Source of the DNA: Deltaproteobacteria bacterium
Lineage (GTDB): Bacteria > Bdellovibrionota > JAJCYS01
Length of the DNA: 64,000 bases
Assembly (NCBI GenBank): GCA_029262815.1
Contig: JAJCYS010000004.1
Coordinates: 124,001 to 188,000 of the forward strand
Direction: 5' to 3'
Shown: piece after piece, positions 1 through 9,724 of the stretch
Layout: each line of letters begins with the position of its first letter
Numbering within the stretch: the stretch's first letter is position 1
Notes under the pieces: generated by a model
The model's input: the letters and a program-made list of their open reading frames with translations, nothing else
Told to the model about the DNA's origin: nothing
Database searches by the model: none
Program-made: the position numbers and the translations under genes

Positions 1-506
1 ACACAAAGATAAGATTTTTGAATCACCTGGGTTGCAAATTGCTCATACAATTTACTGCGTGCCTCAGGATGCTTGGCTACTAATACAGCACCGGAGGTTT
101 CAATATCCAGCCGGTGGAGCACCCAAAGGTCTCGCCCCACTTCCCCCTGTAAGTAATTTTCCATCAAGTGCTCAAGCGTGTGATAGAGATACCTACCCGT
201 TCGTGTTGTAGGGCACGGGGCTGGTTTATTGACAACCACAATGGCATCATCTTCAAACAGTACTTCAAAATGAGTATCAATCTCAGGCTCTAAGTCAACC
301 TGGGGAGCATAGGTGACAATGGAACCGGGTCCGATGCGTTGCGACACAGCTCCAGGTTTGCCATCGACCTGAATCTGAGTATCACGGATAATACGCTGCC
401 ACTGGGCCCTTGAAAAATACGCATATCGACCCGCCAAGAATTGGTCTAAACGCATCATTGGATGGGAATCGGCTAGCTTACATTCAAAGGTTTTCATCAT
501 TGACAT
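1..506 (-). CDS. RluA-family pseudouridine synthase, partial (runs off the left edge)
   Basis: Reverse-strand translation MSMMKTFECKLADSHPMMRLDQFLAGRYAYFSRAQWQRIIRDTQIQVDG... (S4-like) followed by ...VVNKPAPCPT...LWVLHRLDIETSGAVLVAK (RluA HRLDxxTSG motif). Open to the window edge. Confidence 0.9.
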   Translation of the reverse strand, partial: MSMMKTFECKLADSHPMMRLDQFLAGRYAYFSRAQWQRIIRDTQIQVDGKPGAVSQRIGPGSIVTYAPQVDLEPEIDTHFEVLFEDDAIVVVNKPAPCPTTRTGRYLYHTLEHLMENYLQGEVGRDLWVLHRLDIETSGAVLVAKHPEARSKLYEQFATQVIQKSYLC

Positions 507-554
507 ACTCAATATTCGGTACTTTTGTGGCGCTTGAGTATAATATAGCTCGAC

Positions 555-2246
555 ATGAAAGGCTATAGCACAATCATACTCATAACTCTCTTTTGGCATA
601 CTGTGAGCAGGGGCGCCCCCTTGCCAATCCCCTCTGAGCACAGACAAGCCATGTCATTTTGGGTTCAAATCTACAACAGACATTCACCTGACACATGCCT
701 TATTTATACAACATACCCTGTGCCAACAGGTCTCGTACGCCTCTCAATTCCAGAACACCATCCTGATAGTGACGAATTCATGAAATCAGAACTCTCAGCA
801 TTCAAACAAATTCTTAACATGATTATTGAAAAAAAGAGGCAACGTCTTACACCCCGAGAGCACGCGATCTTGAATCGTATCCCAAGGCCTCATACCCAGG
901 CACAGCTTTCCAAAATTTATGATCAGATTTATATACAACAAGGTTTGGTACAATCCCTTTTAAATGTATCCATAAAACCGAATCCAGAGATAGCTTTTGT
1001 CCGTCACCTTTTTAATGAAAATGACATACCTTTATATCTGGCACATTTACCCTATCTTTTTTCTTCAGACGCACACCAACACCCTAAGGACTTATGGACC
1101 CTACCCCATACTTTTGCAATTCGTACACTGACAGTGGATGCAGCTGTGGATGAACGACTAGATCCTATATTAGCAACTTATGCGGTCGTTGATTTTTTAA
1201 AGTCACACCATCGTCAATCAAACTCTTGGGCCTTGGCTATCGATGCTTTTCTGTCATTTTATGAATCTCCTTCCCTTTCATATGGTCGATTGCGTGCTAT
1301 CACATATACCCTCGCTAAACAAAAATCTAAAATCAATTCAATCGATTTGGAATCTCAAAGGGATTTTTGGATTTTGCCACGTCCATACTATTTCCAGGAC
1401 CTTCCCTTTAATCAAAAGGACTTAACCGCCATCATCCAGTTAAATTCGGCTTTAAGACCCATCGTGTTAGAAAATCTAAGGCCTATCCCAGCTGGATATA
1501 AAGTGTGGCTGCCCTTGAATAGAACGACTGAACAACCCTTTTCTGAGACTCAACCAAGGCTCATTGAAAATAATATCGCCCCGAATTTCAAGAAAAACAC
1601 CACCCAGTTTTTGAATGCAAATCGCCTGAGTGCTTTTATAAATAGTGCACTCTCACCTATTTCAACTTTTAACCAATGTTCTTTGAGGCCATTTGCCTTA
1701 GACTCGTGCCAAACTACCGGTGCACCACTAGATTTAATGAATCAATTTAGAGCCGTTTTTAGTGCACAAGACCATGAGTCCCCTGAAATATCTTTGTTTT
1801 ACGCCTTACCCAATGAAACACCATTCGATCTAATCAGCTGGGCTGACATGGATAAGAATTATTTTTATGATCTAAATCCAAATGCACCTGAGATCTATAT
1901 GGGAGGAGAGTTTATTCGAATCCCAAGCTTGCACGAAACAAACTTTGTGCAGACTCGAACAATCTTCTACTCTGCATCTATTCAACATTTTTTTTCTACC
2001 CATAGGCTAGTTGGCATTCGAAATATTTTAGCACTCAATTCTTATAGTGAAATTAATTCTGAGATGCTTGAAATAAACTACCCACTATGGCTATTTTATG
2101 CATTGAATCCAAATCTTCTAATTTGGCCAGAAATTTTGATGGGCGACACGTTTTATACGCTTATCATAAAACGAATGTCATCGAAGAAGGACAAAAGGAA
2201 CCTTTATGAGCTCGCTAGCGATCAAAAACAAAAAAGCACGTTTTAA
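555..2246 (+). CDS. Secreted MltD/SLT-like lytic transglycosylase homologue lacking catalytic residues
   Basis: Signal-peptide-like N-terminus. IYIQQGLVQSLL...VRHLFNENDIPLYLAHLPYLFSSDAH...DLWTLP...VDERLDPILATYAVVDFLKSHHRQSNSWALAIDAF...IPAGYKVWLP resembles the MltD pattern (QRG..F, LPxELAYLPxVESSFN, GLWQFM, VDERRDPxxATxAAxxYL, LPAGYxLxVP). Confidence 0.6.
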   Translation: MKGYSTIILITLFWHTVSRGAPLPIPSEHRQAMSFWVQIYNRHSPDTCLIYTTYPVPTGLVRLSIPEHHPDSDEFMKSELSAFKQILNMIIEKKRQRLTPREHAILNRIPRPHTQAQLSKIYDQIYIQQGLVQSLLNVSIKPNPEIAFVRHLFNENDIPLYLAHLPYLFSSDAHQHPKDLWTLPHTFAIRTLTVDAAVDERLDPILATYAVVDFLKSHHRQSNSWALAIDAFLSFYESPSLSYGRLRAITYTLAKQKSKINSIDLESQRDFWILPRPYYFQDLPFNQKDLTAIIQLNSALRPIVLENLRPIPAGYKVWLPLNRTTEQPFSETQPRLIENNIAPNFKKNTTQFLNANRLSAFINSALSPISTFNQCSLRPFALDSCQTTGAPLDLMNQFRAVFSAQDHESPEISLFYALPNETPFDLISWADMDKNYFYDLNPNAPEIYMGGEFIRIPSLHETNFVQTRTIFYSASIQHFFSTHRLVGIRNILALNSYSEINSEMLEINYPLWLFYALNPNLLIWPEILMGDTFYTLIIKRMSSKKDKRNLYELASDQKQKSTF

Positions 2247-2658
2247 TTATGAAATTGTGGATACACTTGTTGTCGGCTTGCAACTGACGGGAACGGAAAT
2301 AAAAAGTATCCGTGAAGGCAAAGTCAACATCAACGACGCCTTTCTTGTTATTCGTAATGATGAGTTGATCCTCATAAATGCTCATATATCTCCTTATTCT
2401 CATGGAAACCGTGAAAATCATGACCCCACTCGAAGTCGAAAGTGTTTGGCACACAAGCAAGAAATCCTCAAACTCAAAGTTTATACTGAAGAAAAAGGGC
2501 TCACCCTTGTCCCTTTGAAGTTGTTTATGAAGAAACAGTGGCTCAAATGTGAAATTGGCGTCGGACGAGGGAAAAAGCTTCATGATAAACGCGCAACACA
2601 AAAAGAACGTGATTTGAAACGGGAAACGGATCAAGCCATCAAGCGGATTAAGCGTTAA
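2206..2658 (+). CDS. smpB: SsrA-binding protein SmpB
   Basis: Full-length match to the remembered family pattern: NKKARFNYEI..., GLQLTGTEIKSIREGKVNI, HISPYSHGNRENHDPTRSRKCLAHKQEI, C-terminal basic tail. Overlaps the 3' end of the upstream ORF. Confidence 0.97.
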   Translation: MSSLAIKNKKARFNYEIVDTLVVGLQLTGTEIKSIREGKVNINDAFLVIRNDELILINAHISPYSHGNRENHDPTRSRKCLAHKQEILKLKVYTEEKGLTLVPLKLFMKKQWLKCEIGVGRGKKLHDKRATQKERDLKRETDQAIKRIKR

Positions 2659-2748
2659 TAAAACAATTTGATCAAAAAAAACACAATTTGGAAGGACAAA
2701 AGAATTGTAAAATACTCAGTATAGTTCAAATATCCATTGGAGGTAAGC

Positions 2749-3417
2749 ATGGATGCGAAGAAACCTCTCTTATATTTTTCGGTTCTTTTTTTAACCTTAA
2801 TACCGATAAAAAGTAACGCTTTTGACAAAGTGGTATTTTCTTCAAACGGTGTTTCTCTAAGTGCAAATATTGCCACTACACCTGATATTGACGACCTTAG
2901 CGTCGAACAAGCAGTAGCCCGAACACTATCACAGCTACCCTATATAAAGTCCGCAGTTGTGATTGCCAGTAAATCTGTATCTCGAAAATTAACTAGCTAC
3001 TATACCTCTGAAATAAAACGAGAAACATACTTCACTTTGCAGTTCTCAGATCATCGATTTCCAGAAGCTATAATTGTCTTATCAAAAGGGTTCGAATCTA
3101 ACTATTACGGCACAAAGACATGGTTCTGGCGACTATCCAAATCAGATGGCCCAGCAATTGCCACATACTATAACTATTGGGACCCTAAACGTAAAACACT
3201 AGACCCCAAATCAATTTCATTCAAACTTGAATACGATCCTACTAACAAAAAAATACAAACTGAAATTCAAATCAAAGATGCTTCTTTTACAGACTGGGTA
3301 AAATCGATTGTGATGCCTCACCCTCAGGAAGTCAATATCAGCACCAAAGCAATTCTGTATAGTGCACAATTCTTTCTAAAGTCGTTTAACAAGGTATTTG
3401 CAAAGGAGTTGAAATGA
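2749..3417 (+). CDS. Secreted protein of unknown function, first gene of a subtilisin operon
   Basis: ORF with signal peptide MDAKKPLLYFSVLFLTLIPIKSNAF. GGAGG lies 5 nt before ATG 2749. Overlaps the next gene by 4 nt. Confidence 0.75.
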   Translation: MDAKKPLLYFSVLFLTLIPIKSNAFDKVVFSSNGVSLSANIATTPDIDDLSVEQAVARTLSQLPYIKSAVVIASKSVSRKLTSYYTSEIKRETYFTLQFSDHRFPEAIIVLSKGFESNYYGTKTWFWRLSKSDGPAIATYYNYWDPKRKTLDPKSISFKLEYDPTNKKIQTEIQIKDASFTDWVKSIVMPHPQEVNISTKAILYSAQFFLKSFNKVFAKELK

Positions 3418-5330
3418 GATTTTTTTCAACTACGGCTTTTTCATTTTTTATCATCGCGAACCCTATGCTTGGACATACCAAAACGATACCAACGACCCAA
3501 AATGATTTCGAGCAAAATGCAATCATTATAAAAGGATCAAAAAAACACATCGCCGAAGTACTTTTAGAGAAAGGACTCGCTTACAAACTCGAAACCATTG
3601 ATTCTGAAGATGATATTTACCTTGTTCGATACCAAGGAAAGATAAACCCAAACACGTTGAGCAAGGATTTATCCACTGATCAACGTTTTGAGTTTGTTGA
3701 GCCTAATTTTCGAGTACACAAAGAAGGCACACCGAAAGATCCCTTGCTCTCATTCCAATGGGCGCTTAAAAACCAGGGACAGGATTCTCCGCATGGTCTC
3801 CCAGGCATAAAAGGCGCCGATATTAATGCCAAAGAGCTTTGGAAAATAGAAGATGGAAATCCCGAAGAAGTGATTGTTGCTGTACTTGACACGGGAATTG
3901 ATTATGAACACCCAGATCTAAAATCGATGATGTGGACTAACAAAGCTGAACTCTCTGGCAAGGAGAAAGGAACGAAACTGGAAGATGATGATGGCAATGG
4001 ATGGCCAGATGACGTCTATGGTTGGAATTTTATTTCCGATACCCGAACCAAACCCTATGGTTCAAAAATCAAGCAATTGGGTCATCCCGATCCCATGGAT
4101 GATCACAGCCATGGTACTCACTGTGCTGGGATTATTGCTGCAAAATCGAATAATATTGGGAGTTCAGGCATTGCCCAAAACGTTAAACTGATGGCTCTAA
4201 AATTTTTAGACAGCTCTGGAAGGGGTCACATTGATGATGCGGCACGTGGTGTGCTCTATGCGATCAAAAACAAAGCCTCAGTAATTTCCATGAGTTTTGG
4301 TAGTACAAGCTTTTCAAAAACCATGTTTTATGAGCTTAAAAAAGCTGAAAAGGCTGGTTTGCTTTTAGTTGCAGCAGCAGGAAATTCATCTGGCAATAAC
4401 GACGAGAAACCTCACTACCCTTCAAACTACGAGATCGACAGTCTTGTTTCAGTTGCTGCTACAGACAATCGGGACCGACTCGCACTGTTTAGCAATTATG
4501 GCAGAAAAACAGTCCATATTGGGGCACCAGGCGTGGACATCATGAGCACCATTAATGAGGACGGAGATATCACAACTGAACCGTATCATGCCTATTCAGG
4601 TACAAGCATGGCAGCTCCGTTAGTTGCAGGTGCTGCAGCCGTATTGCTTGGTCATCAATCTGCTGTTTACAAAGGCAAACCCCTTGAAGTCAAAAAAGCG
4701 CTAATGGCATCAGTTGACAAAACAGAAGAGATGATGGCAAAAGTAACCAGTGGCGGGCGCTTAGATATCGGCAAGTTGTTAGACTATAAAAACTTAATCT
4801 TAACTTCTGATAAAGCAAACAAAGATGCAAAATACCAAATCGTTGAAGAACAGTTCGAACTAAAATCTTACACCTACCCTAACTGGTATCCTGTTAAACT
4901 TGTGGATCACGTTTGGACAGTTTCGCGGCAAAATGCTCATGAGATTCGCGTGTTCTTCGAGGAATTTAAGATCGATTATCTGTTTGATTTGTTTGCTCTG
5001 TACAACAAACATTACTTACATCTCTCAACCTATGTTAAGCCATTTGCTGTACAAGAGTGGTCTCCTTGGGTCAAAGGTGACACTCTTAAAATCAGATTCG
5101 CCAATGCCACCGTACAAATTATCAAAAAAGAGCTTAAAGAGTTTGCCAATGCAGACGAAGCCCGAGCAGCTGGTGGAACCCAGTGTAAACGTCTCACGGG
5201 GTCGAACAGGGTGAAATGCTATGTGATGAAAAAATATGACCCTACACCCAACCACGAGTCAGGTGGGTTCTCTATCAGTAAGCTACAGTATAAACAATTA
5301 AAGCCAATCAAAGTCGAGGAGTCTAAATGA
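3414..5330 (+). CDS. Secreted subtilisin-like serine protease (S8), catalytically intact
   Basis: VAVLDTGIDYEHPDL (Asp), DDHSHGTHCAGIIA (His), AAAGNSSG (oxyanion Asn), GTSMAAPLVAGAAA (Ser). N-terminal propeptide-like region and signal peptide. Confidence 0.95.
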   Translation: MRFFSTTAFSFFIIANPMLGHTKTIPTTQNDFEQNAIIIKGSKKHIAEVLLEKGLAYKLETIDSEDDIYLVRYQGKINPNTLSKDLSTDQRFEFVEPNFRVHKEGTPKDPLLSFQWALKNQGQDSPHGLPGIKGADINAKELWKIEDGNPEEVIVAVLDTGIDYEHPDLKSMMWTNKAELSGKEKGTKLEDDDGNGWPDDVYGWNFISDTRTKPYGSKIKQLGHPDPMDDHSHGTHCAGIIAAKSNNIGSSGIAQNVKLMALKFLDSSGRGHIDDAARGVLYAIKNKASVISMSFGSTSFSKTMFYELKKAEKAGLLLVAAAGNSSGNNDEKPHYPSNYEIDSLVSVAATDNRDRLALFSNYGRKTVHIGAPGVDIMSTINEDGDITTEPYHAYSGTSMAAPLVAGAAAVLLGHQSAVYKGKPLEVKKALMASVDKTEEMMAKVTSGGRLDIGKLLDYKNLILTSDKANKDAKYQIVEEQFELKSYTYPNWYPVKLVDHVWTVSRQNAHEIRVFFEEFKIDYLFDLFALYNKHYLHLSTYVKPFAVQEWSPWVKGDTLKIRFANATVQIIKKELKEFANADEARAAGGTQCKRLTGSNRVKCYVMKKYDPTPNHESGGFSISKLQYKQLKPIKVEESK

Positions 5331-6493
5331 GATGTTTTCAAATACGGTTCTTCTGTTTTGCACTATGTTTAGGTTTACTTTCGCTGGCTGGATGTAATCA
5401 ACCCGGAAAATTCTTAATCACCGCCCCATTTGAAGTTATTGATCCGTTACCCATCGAGGCACCCAAATTAGGAGCCTCAAAAGATCAAAATAAAGATCCC
5501 CAATATAAAGATCAGTGGAACCTCACAAAAGTTGAGGCTGGTGAAGCCGTTTGGAAAGAATACCAGGGGAGTCGCTCAATTACTCTCATGCTAGTTGGAA
5601 CAGGTGTCGATTATAACAATCCAGAAATTCGAAACAACATCCTAGTTAACCAGACTGAGATAAAAGCACGTGCAAATAAGAGTGCATCGCCTCTCAATCA
5701 AAAAGATGATGATAATGATGGTTTAATTGATAATCTCGTGGGTTGGGATGTCGTCCAACAGGATGGATTGGCGTATGATCAAGCAGGATACGATACCCTT
5801 GCTGCTGGCATCATTGGTGCTGCACACAACAATAAACTGGGTATCAAAGGTATCGTCAAAAATATTTCAATGTATCCCCTTAGGTACATTGACAAAAACG
5901 GACGCTCAAAAATGCCCCTTTTACTCAATGCATTGATACACATCCTGAAGATAAAACCTCAAGTGGTGCTGCTCAATTTGATCAATGTACCCTTTCATCA
6001 AGTGCCAAAAATCGCTGCACTTGAAAAATATTTACTCAAAATGCTTTTAGAAAAACTGTATCTAGCGAAAATACCTATTGTGGTAGGTGCTGGTAATTTG
6101 GGGTTGCCTATTGACGAAGATTTATCCCTTCTCACACAGTTTGCAAAATATAAAAATGTCTTAGTTGTTTCGGGCACCCAAGAAGATGATACGAAGGCCC
6201 CTCTTGCCAACTTTAGTCGAAAATACGTAGACATTTTTGCACCAAGCGAAGATATCATAACGACTGGCTTGCAAGGTAAGATCGAAAAACGATCTGGTAC
6301 TTATCTTGCGGCTGCTCACGTTGCTGGTGCGTTAGCTCTAGCTATTTCGCATCACCATAAAGATAAAGATTATTTGGAATTATATGAAGCACTCACGTCA
6401 TCTAAAGGAAGTGATGAAAATACAAGTTGGAAAAGTTATTCCAAAAGCTTCAGTAGGCTCAATATTAAAAAATTCCTAATGGCTTTGAAGTAG
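5327..6493 (+). CDS. S8-like lipoprotein with degenerate active site (pseudoprotease)
   Basis: Lipobox LLSLAGC. Aligns with the upstream protease: LMLVGTGVDYNNPEI, GYDTLAAGII, GAGNLG, SGTYLAAAHVAGALA. Asp, His and Ser positions are all replaced. Confidence 0.85.
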   Translation: MRCFQIRFFCFALCLGLLSLAGCNQPGKFLITAPFEVIDPLPIEAPKLGASKDQNKDPQYKDQWNLTKVEAGEAVWKEYQGSRSITLMLVGTGVDYNNPEIRNNILVNQTEIKARANKSASPLNQKDDDNDGLIDNLVGWDVVQQDGLAYDQAGYDTLAAGIIGAAHNNKLGIKGIVKNISMYPLRYIDKNGRSKMPLLLNALIHILKIKPQVVLLNLINVPFHQVPKIAALEKYLLKMLLEKLYLAKIPIVVGAGNLGLPIDEDLSLLTQFAKYKNVLVVSGTQEDDTKAPLANFSRKYVDIFAPSEDIITTGLQGKIEKRSGTYLAAAHVAGALALAISHHHKDKDYLELYEALTSSKGSDENTSWKSYSKSFSRLNIKKFLMALK

Positions 6494-6509
6494 TCTTACG
6501 TTTAACAGA

Positions 6510-6537
6510 GTGGATTCCTGCCTTCGCAGGGATCCAC
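6510..6537. terminator. Inverted repeat between convergent genes (possible bidirectional terminator or palindromic repeat)
   Basis: gtggattcctgc-cttc-gcagggatccac hairpin between ORFs ending at 6493 (+) and 6544 (-). Confidence 0.6.
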
Positions 6538-6543
6538 TTCTAA

Positions 6544-7719
6544 TTAAAAGTTTAACGACAGTTGACTGCCAAACAAATAGGCGACACGAGTATCCCCATC
6601 GTTTAGCTCTGGTTTAGAAATCAAGTGAATTTGTCCAAAAATACCCACCTTAAGCGGGAAATTTACCCAATTATTTAAAGTAACTTGGCTAGCATGCGCG
6701 AGTATCCAACGATTAACAACAGCATCTACCGGCGCTAAAAATTGGCTCGCGACATAAGCTCCCCCAAAGTGCATCGTCAACCATCCAACCATGTGCCACT
6801 CAAACGCTAACCTCGGAATCCAAATATCTCTTGTCTTGCTATCCTTCCGATTACGCCCCTCTATCCCTGCTGCTTTGAATCGGAAATAGGCTTGAAACCG
6901 TGACCACTGTTCGAAATCGACTTGCGTGATCACACGTAGAGATTTGATGAACTGTAATGTCACAACCAATTGAATCCGCATGGGTACAAAGTGAAACAAC
7001 CCATCTCCATCTAACGGTACCTTAAGTGCACCATTTTTGAAGACGTGGATCTGAGTTAACCCATTAACCCGCATTCCCCACTTTTCAGGTCCGTAGATAT
7101 TCACATTCAGCTGGATCCATGAAGTAGGTCTATAAAAAAGCCCGCCATAAGGACTGAAGTCCAGTGTGATGTGTGTTTTTGACTTTGGAACTAATTTTTG
7201 GGTTTGGACGAGCACATCAAGTTCGATATCGCTTTGCGCGTAAGCAAAGATTGAAGCACCCCCTCCTATTCCAAATTGCCCCGCTTTGAAAGAACCCGAT
7301 ACGTGTAACTCTGGGCGTCGATGGCGATACAGTCGCTCCATCAATAAATCATTCGGCATAGATTCAAATTTCAAAATTGATCCAAAGGGCACATATCCCA
7401 CCACGTGTACATGTGGTTCGACTGATTTAAAAAACGAGAAAAATGGCATGGATGCAGAAAATTGAATCCCCGACAGACTGTTTTCTTGACTTCGGGAAAC
7501 GCCCCCATAGTAACTATAGGCAGGTGTCAGATTAAGCCCATTTTCACCAAAACTGGCAGCTCCAGGATTTACATATCCTAGATATTCCGTATCACTGACG
7601 GCACCACCTTGGCCGATTTGAGCTGCCCCGGTCCCCCATACAACATATCCAAATGATGAATAAGAACCCAAAAATGAAAAAACGAAAAATAGGGTACGAA
7701 AAGATAAAAATGAAGTCAT
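6544..7719 (-). CDS. Putative outer-membrane beta-barrel protein (FadL/OmpP1-like)
   Basis: Signal peptide, then GTGAAQIGQGGAVSDTEYLGYVNPGAASF (FadL-like N-terminus). Amphipathic strands ending in aromatic F. Confidence 0.6.
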   Translation of the reverse strand: MTSFLSFRTLFFVFSFLGSYSSFGYVVWGTGAAQIGQGGAVSDTEYLGYVNPGAASFGENGLNLTPAYSYYGGVSRSQENSLSGIQFSASMPFFSFFKSVEPHVHVVGYVPFGSILKFESMPNDLLMERLYRHRRPELHVSGSFKAGQFGIGGGASIFAYAQSDIELDVLVQTQKLVPKSKTHITLDFSPYGGLFYRPTSWIQLNVNIYGPEKWGMRVNGLTQIHVFKNGALKVPLDGDGLFHFVPMRIQLVVTLQFIKSLRVITQVDFEQWSRFQAYFRFKAAGIEGRNRKDSKTRDIWIPRLAFEWHMVGWLTMHFGGAYVASQFLAPVDAVVNRWILAHASQVTLNNWVNFPLKVGIFGQIHLISKPELNDGDTRVAYLFGSQLSLNF

Positions 7720-7729
7720 AGGGAACCCC

Positions 7730-8578
7730 CTATTTTGTGATCACTTCAGATATAGCGCCCCAAAGATTCACAGGCACAATCTCTGCCCTGTGATCTAAGG
7801 TAATCCCTTCTTTGGCCAACACATTTTTGATGTAATCCAAATGCCTGGGGCGTAGTACACGCTTCAGATTATAACGCAACGTTTTCCGTCGATGCATGAA
7901 AGCCAGACCCAAAAACTTGGTCAACTGGATCATGCGTTCATATGGCACAACTGGATCTTTCAAAGGTGTAAATACTAAAACCTCAGAGTTAACTGTGGGT
8001 CGAGGATAGAATGAACCTGGACTTAAAGAAATGGCTTTTCGTATTTCGTAAAAACATTGAAAAAGTACAGATAGTTTGCCGAATGCCTCTTCTGCAGGAT
8101 GCGCTCTTAGTCGCTCTGCGAATTCTTTCTGAAACATAAAAACCATTTTTGAAGTTTGAGGCCATGTTTGAATCAATCGTAATAAGACTTGACTAGAAAT
8201 GTGATACGGCAGATTTCCAATAAACGTTATTGGGCTTTTAAGCTGCTTGATAAGCTGAAAGAATTCATCGCCACATAGATCTACGTTGAGCAATGTGACA
8301 TTATCGAACCCTTTGAGTGCTTGTTCCGCAGCAGCCAAACAATCTCGATCGATATCAACACCAACGATAGGGACCTTAGGATATTTTTTGGCTAGTGGAC
8401 CTGTCAATGCCCCTTTCCCTACGCCGCACTCTAAAATCGTCCCAGATTTAACAGGCCCCAAGCTCTCAACAATGTCTTGGACCGCTTTTTCATTCACGAG
8501 AAAATTTTGAGAAAAACGTTTTCTGGGAGCAATTTTTTCGTGTACAAACTCATCTGACTGAGAACTGTTTGCACCCAC
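7730..8578 (-). CDS. rsmA: 16S rRNA dimethyladenosine transferase RsmA/KsgA
   Basis: KRFSQNFLVNEKAV, LECGVGKGALT, GNLPYHISSQVLLRL, FYPRPTVNSEVL, MHRRKTLRYNLK. Confidence 0.96.
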   Translation of the reverse strand: MGANSSQSDEFVHEKIAPRKRFSQNFLVNEKAVQDIVESLGPVKSGTILECGVGKGALTGPLAKKYPKVPIVGVDIDRDCLAAAEQALKGFDNVTLLNVDLCGDEFFQLIKQLKSPITFIGNLPYHISSQVLLRLIQTWPQTSKMVFMFQKEFAERLRAHPAEEAFGKLSVLFQCFYEIRKAISLSPGSFYPRPTVNSEVLVFTPLKDPVVPYERMIQLTKFLGLAFMHRRKTLRYNLKRVLRPRHLDYIKNVLAKEGITLDHRAEIVPVNLWGAISEVITK

Positions 8579-8605
8579 AAGACTCTCCTACTATTTAGTC
8601 ATCTC

Positions 8606-9679
8606 TTAACGAGACGACGGGGCTGAAAACACAGAATACGGGCTCACCTCAGGTTCGTCCGAATTCCTACATGAGTACCCTTTATACTTCAAATACGCTA
8701 GGTATGCAATCATTGAGGCATTGTCACCAGCATATTTTCTAGGCACAATTCGGATTAACACATCGTTTTTGTTACCTATTTCCTCAATTAGATGTCGAAT
8801 TTTCTTATTGGCGCTAACCCCACCAGAAAGCCATATTTCATTTGGAGATCGGCTCCTAAGGCAAGTTTGCACTTTCTTTACTAAAAGCCGCTCAATCACA
8901 TCATGAAAATGCTTAGAAACTGAAATCTTAAAATCTTCCGTCATGGGCATGGAAGCTTTCTCAACGCCATATCTGACAGCTGTTTTCAATCCACTAAAAC
9001 TAAAATCAGTCCCATCCGGCATAGGCACTGAGAGTGTAAATGGCAGATCAACAGGGTCTATGGGTTCTCTGGTTGACCATTCTTCAACATGCGGTCCACC
9101 CGGATAGGGCAGCCCAAGCAACTTACCAACTTTATCGAAGCATTCACCCAGAGCATCGTCTAATGTCGTACCAAAACAGGTTGATTCCATATTCTTGTCG
9201 AGTTCAATCCATAGCGTGTGGCCACCAGAGATAATTAAGGCACATACGGGAAAGGATACATGATCTAAGTTTTCAGGTCCCTCGTCTGACTCAGTGAGTA
9301 AACTTGAGTACAGGTGAGCTTCACAATGGTCAATCGGTATAAAGTTCACGTTCAAGCTCTTAGCGATGGATTGCCCGACAGTCGCACCCACGAGCAAAGA
9401 GGTGACAAGTCCTGGTTTGGTAGTTGCCGCCACACAACACACTTTTTCGCGCCAATTTGGATACTGGGTACTTAAATCAGTCAGAATATCTGCCGTATGG
9501 TCCAGGTGAAGTTTAGATGCCAAATTTGGTACTACACCACCAAATGGAGCGTGAGCAGGAAGTTGTGTCAGTACTTTTTCGAATGAAAAACGACGGTTCT
9601 CCGTATCAAGTATACCGATTGCCGTTTCATCACATGAGGTTTCAATCCCCAGTATCCACGTTTTTTGATTACAACTCAC
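8606..9679 (-). CDS. tsaD: tRNA N6-threonylcarbamoyladenosine biosynthesis protein TsaD
   Basis: ILGIETSCDETAIGIL, GGVVPNLASKLHLD, ALIISGGHT, FDKVGKLLGLPYPGGP, LSGGVSANKKIR. Confidence 0.97.
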   Translation of the reverse strand: MSCNQKTWILGIETSCDETAIGILDTENRRFSFEKVLTQLPAHAPFGGVVPNLASKLHLDHTADILTDLSTQYPNWREKVCCVAATTKPGLVTSLLVGATVGQSIAKSLNVNFIPIDHCEAHLYSSLLTESDEGPENLDHVSFPVCALIISGGHTLWIELDKNMESTCFGTTLDDALGECFDKVGKLLGLPYPGGPHVEEWSTREPIDPVDLPFTLSVPMPDGTDFSFSGLKTAVRYGVEKASMPMTEDFKISVSKHFHDVIERLLVKKVQTCLRSRSPNEIWLSGGVSANKKIRHLIEEIGNKNDVLIRIVPRKYAGDNASMIAYLAYLKYKGYSCRNSDEPEVSPYSVFSAPSSR

Positions 9680-9724
9680 GGCTTATAGGGATACCAGAAA
9701 AACGAGGTTCTGTTTAATATTATT

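Noticed and set aside
2215-2634. 139-aa ORF antisense to smpB
   Set aside because: Fully contained opposite a confidently assigned CDS; no family pattern.
3985-4191. 68-aa ORF inside the subtilisin gene
   Set aside because: Out-of-frame shadow ORF in a well-supported CDS.
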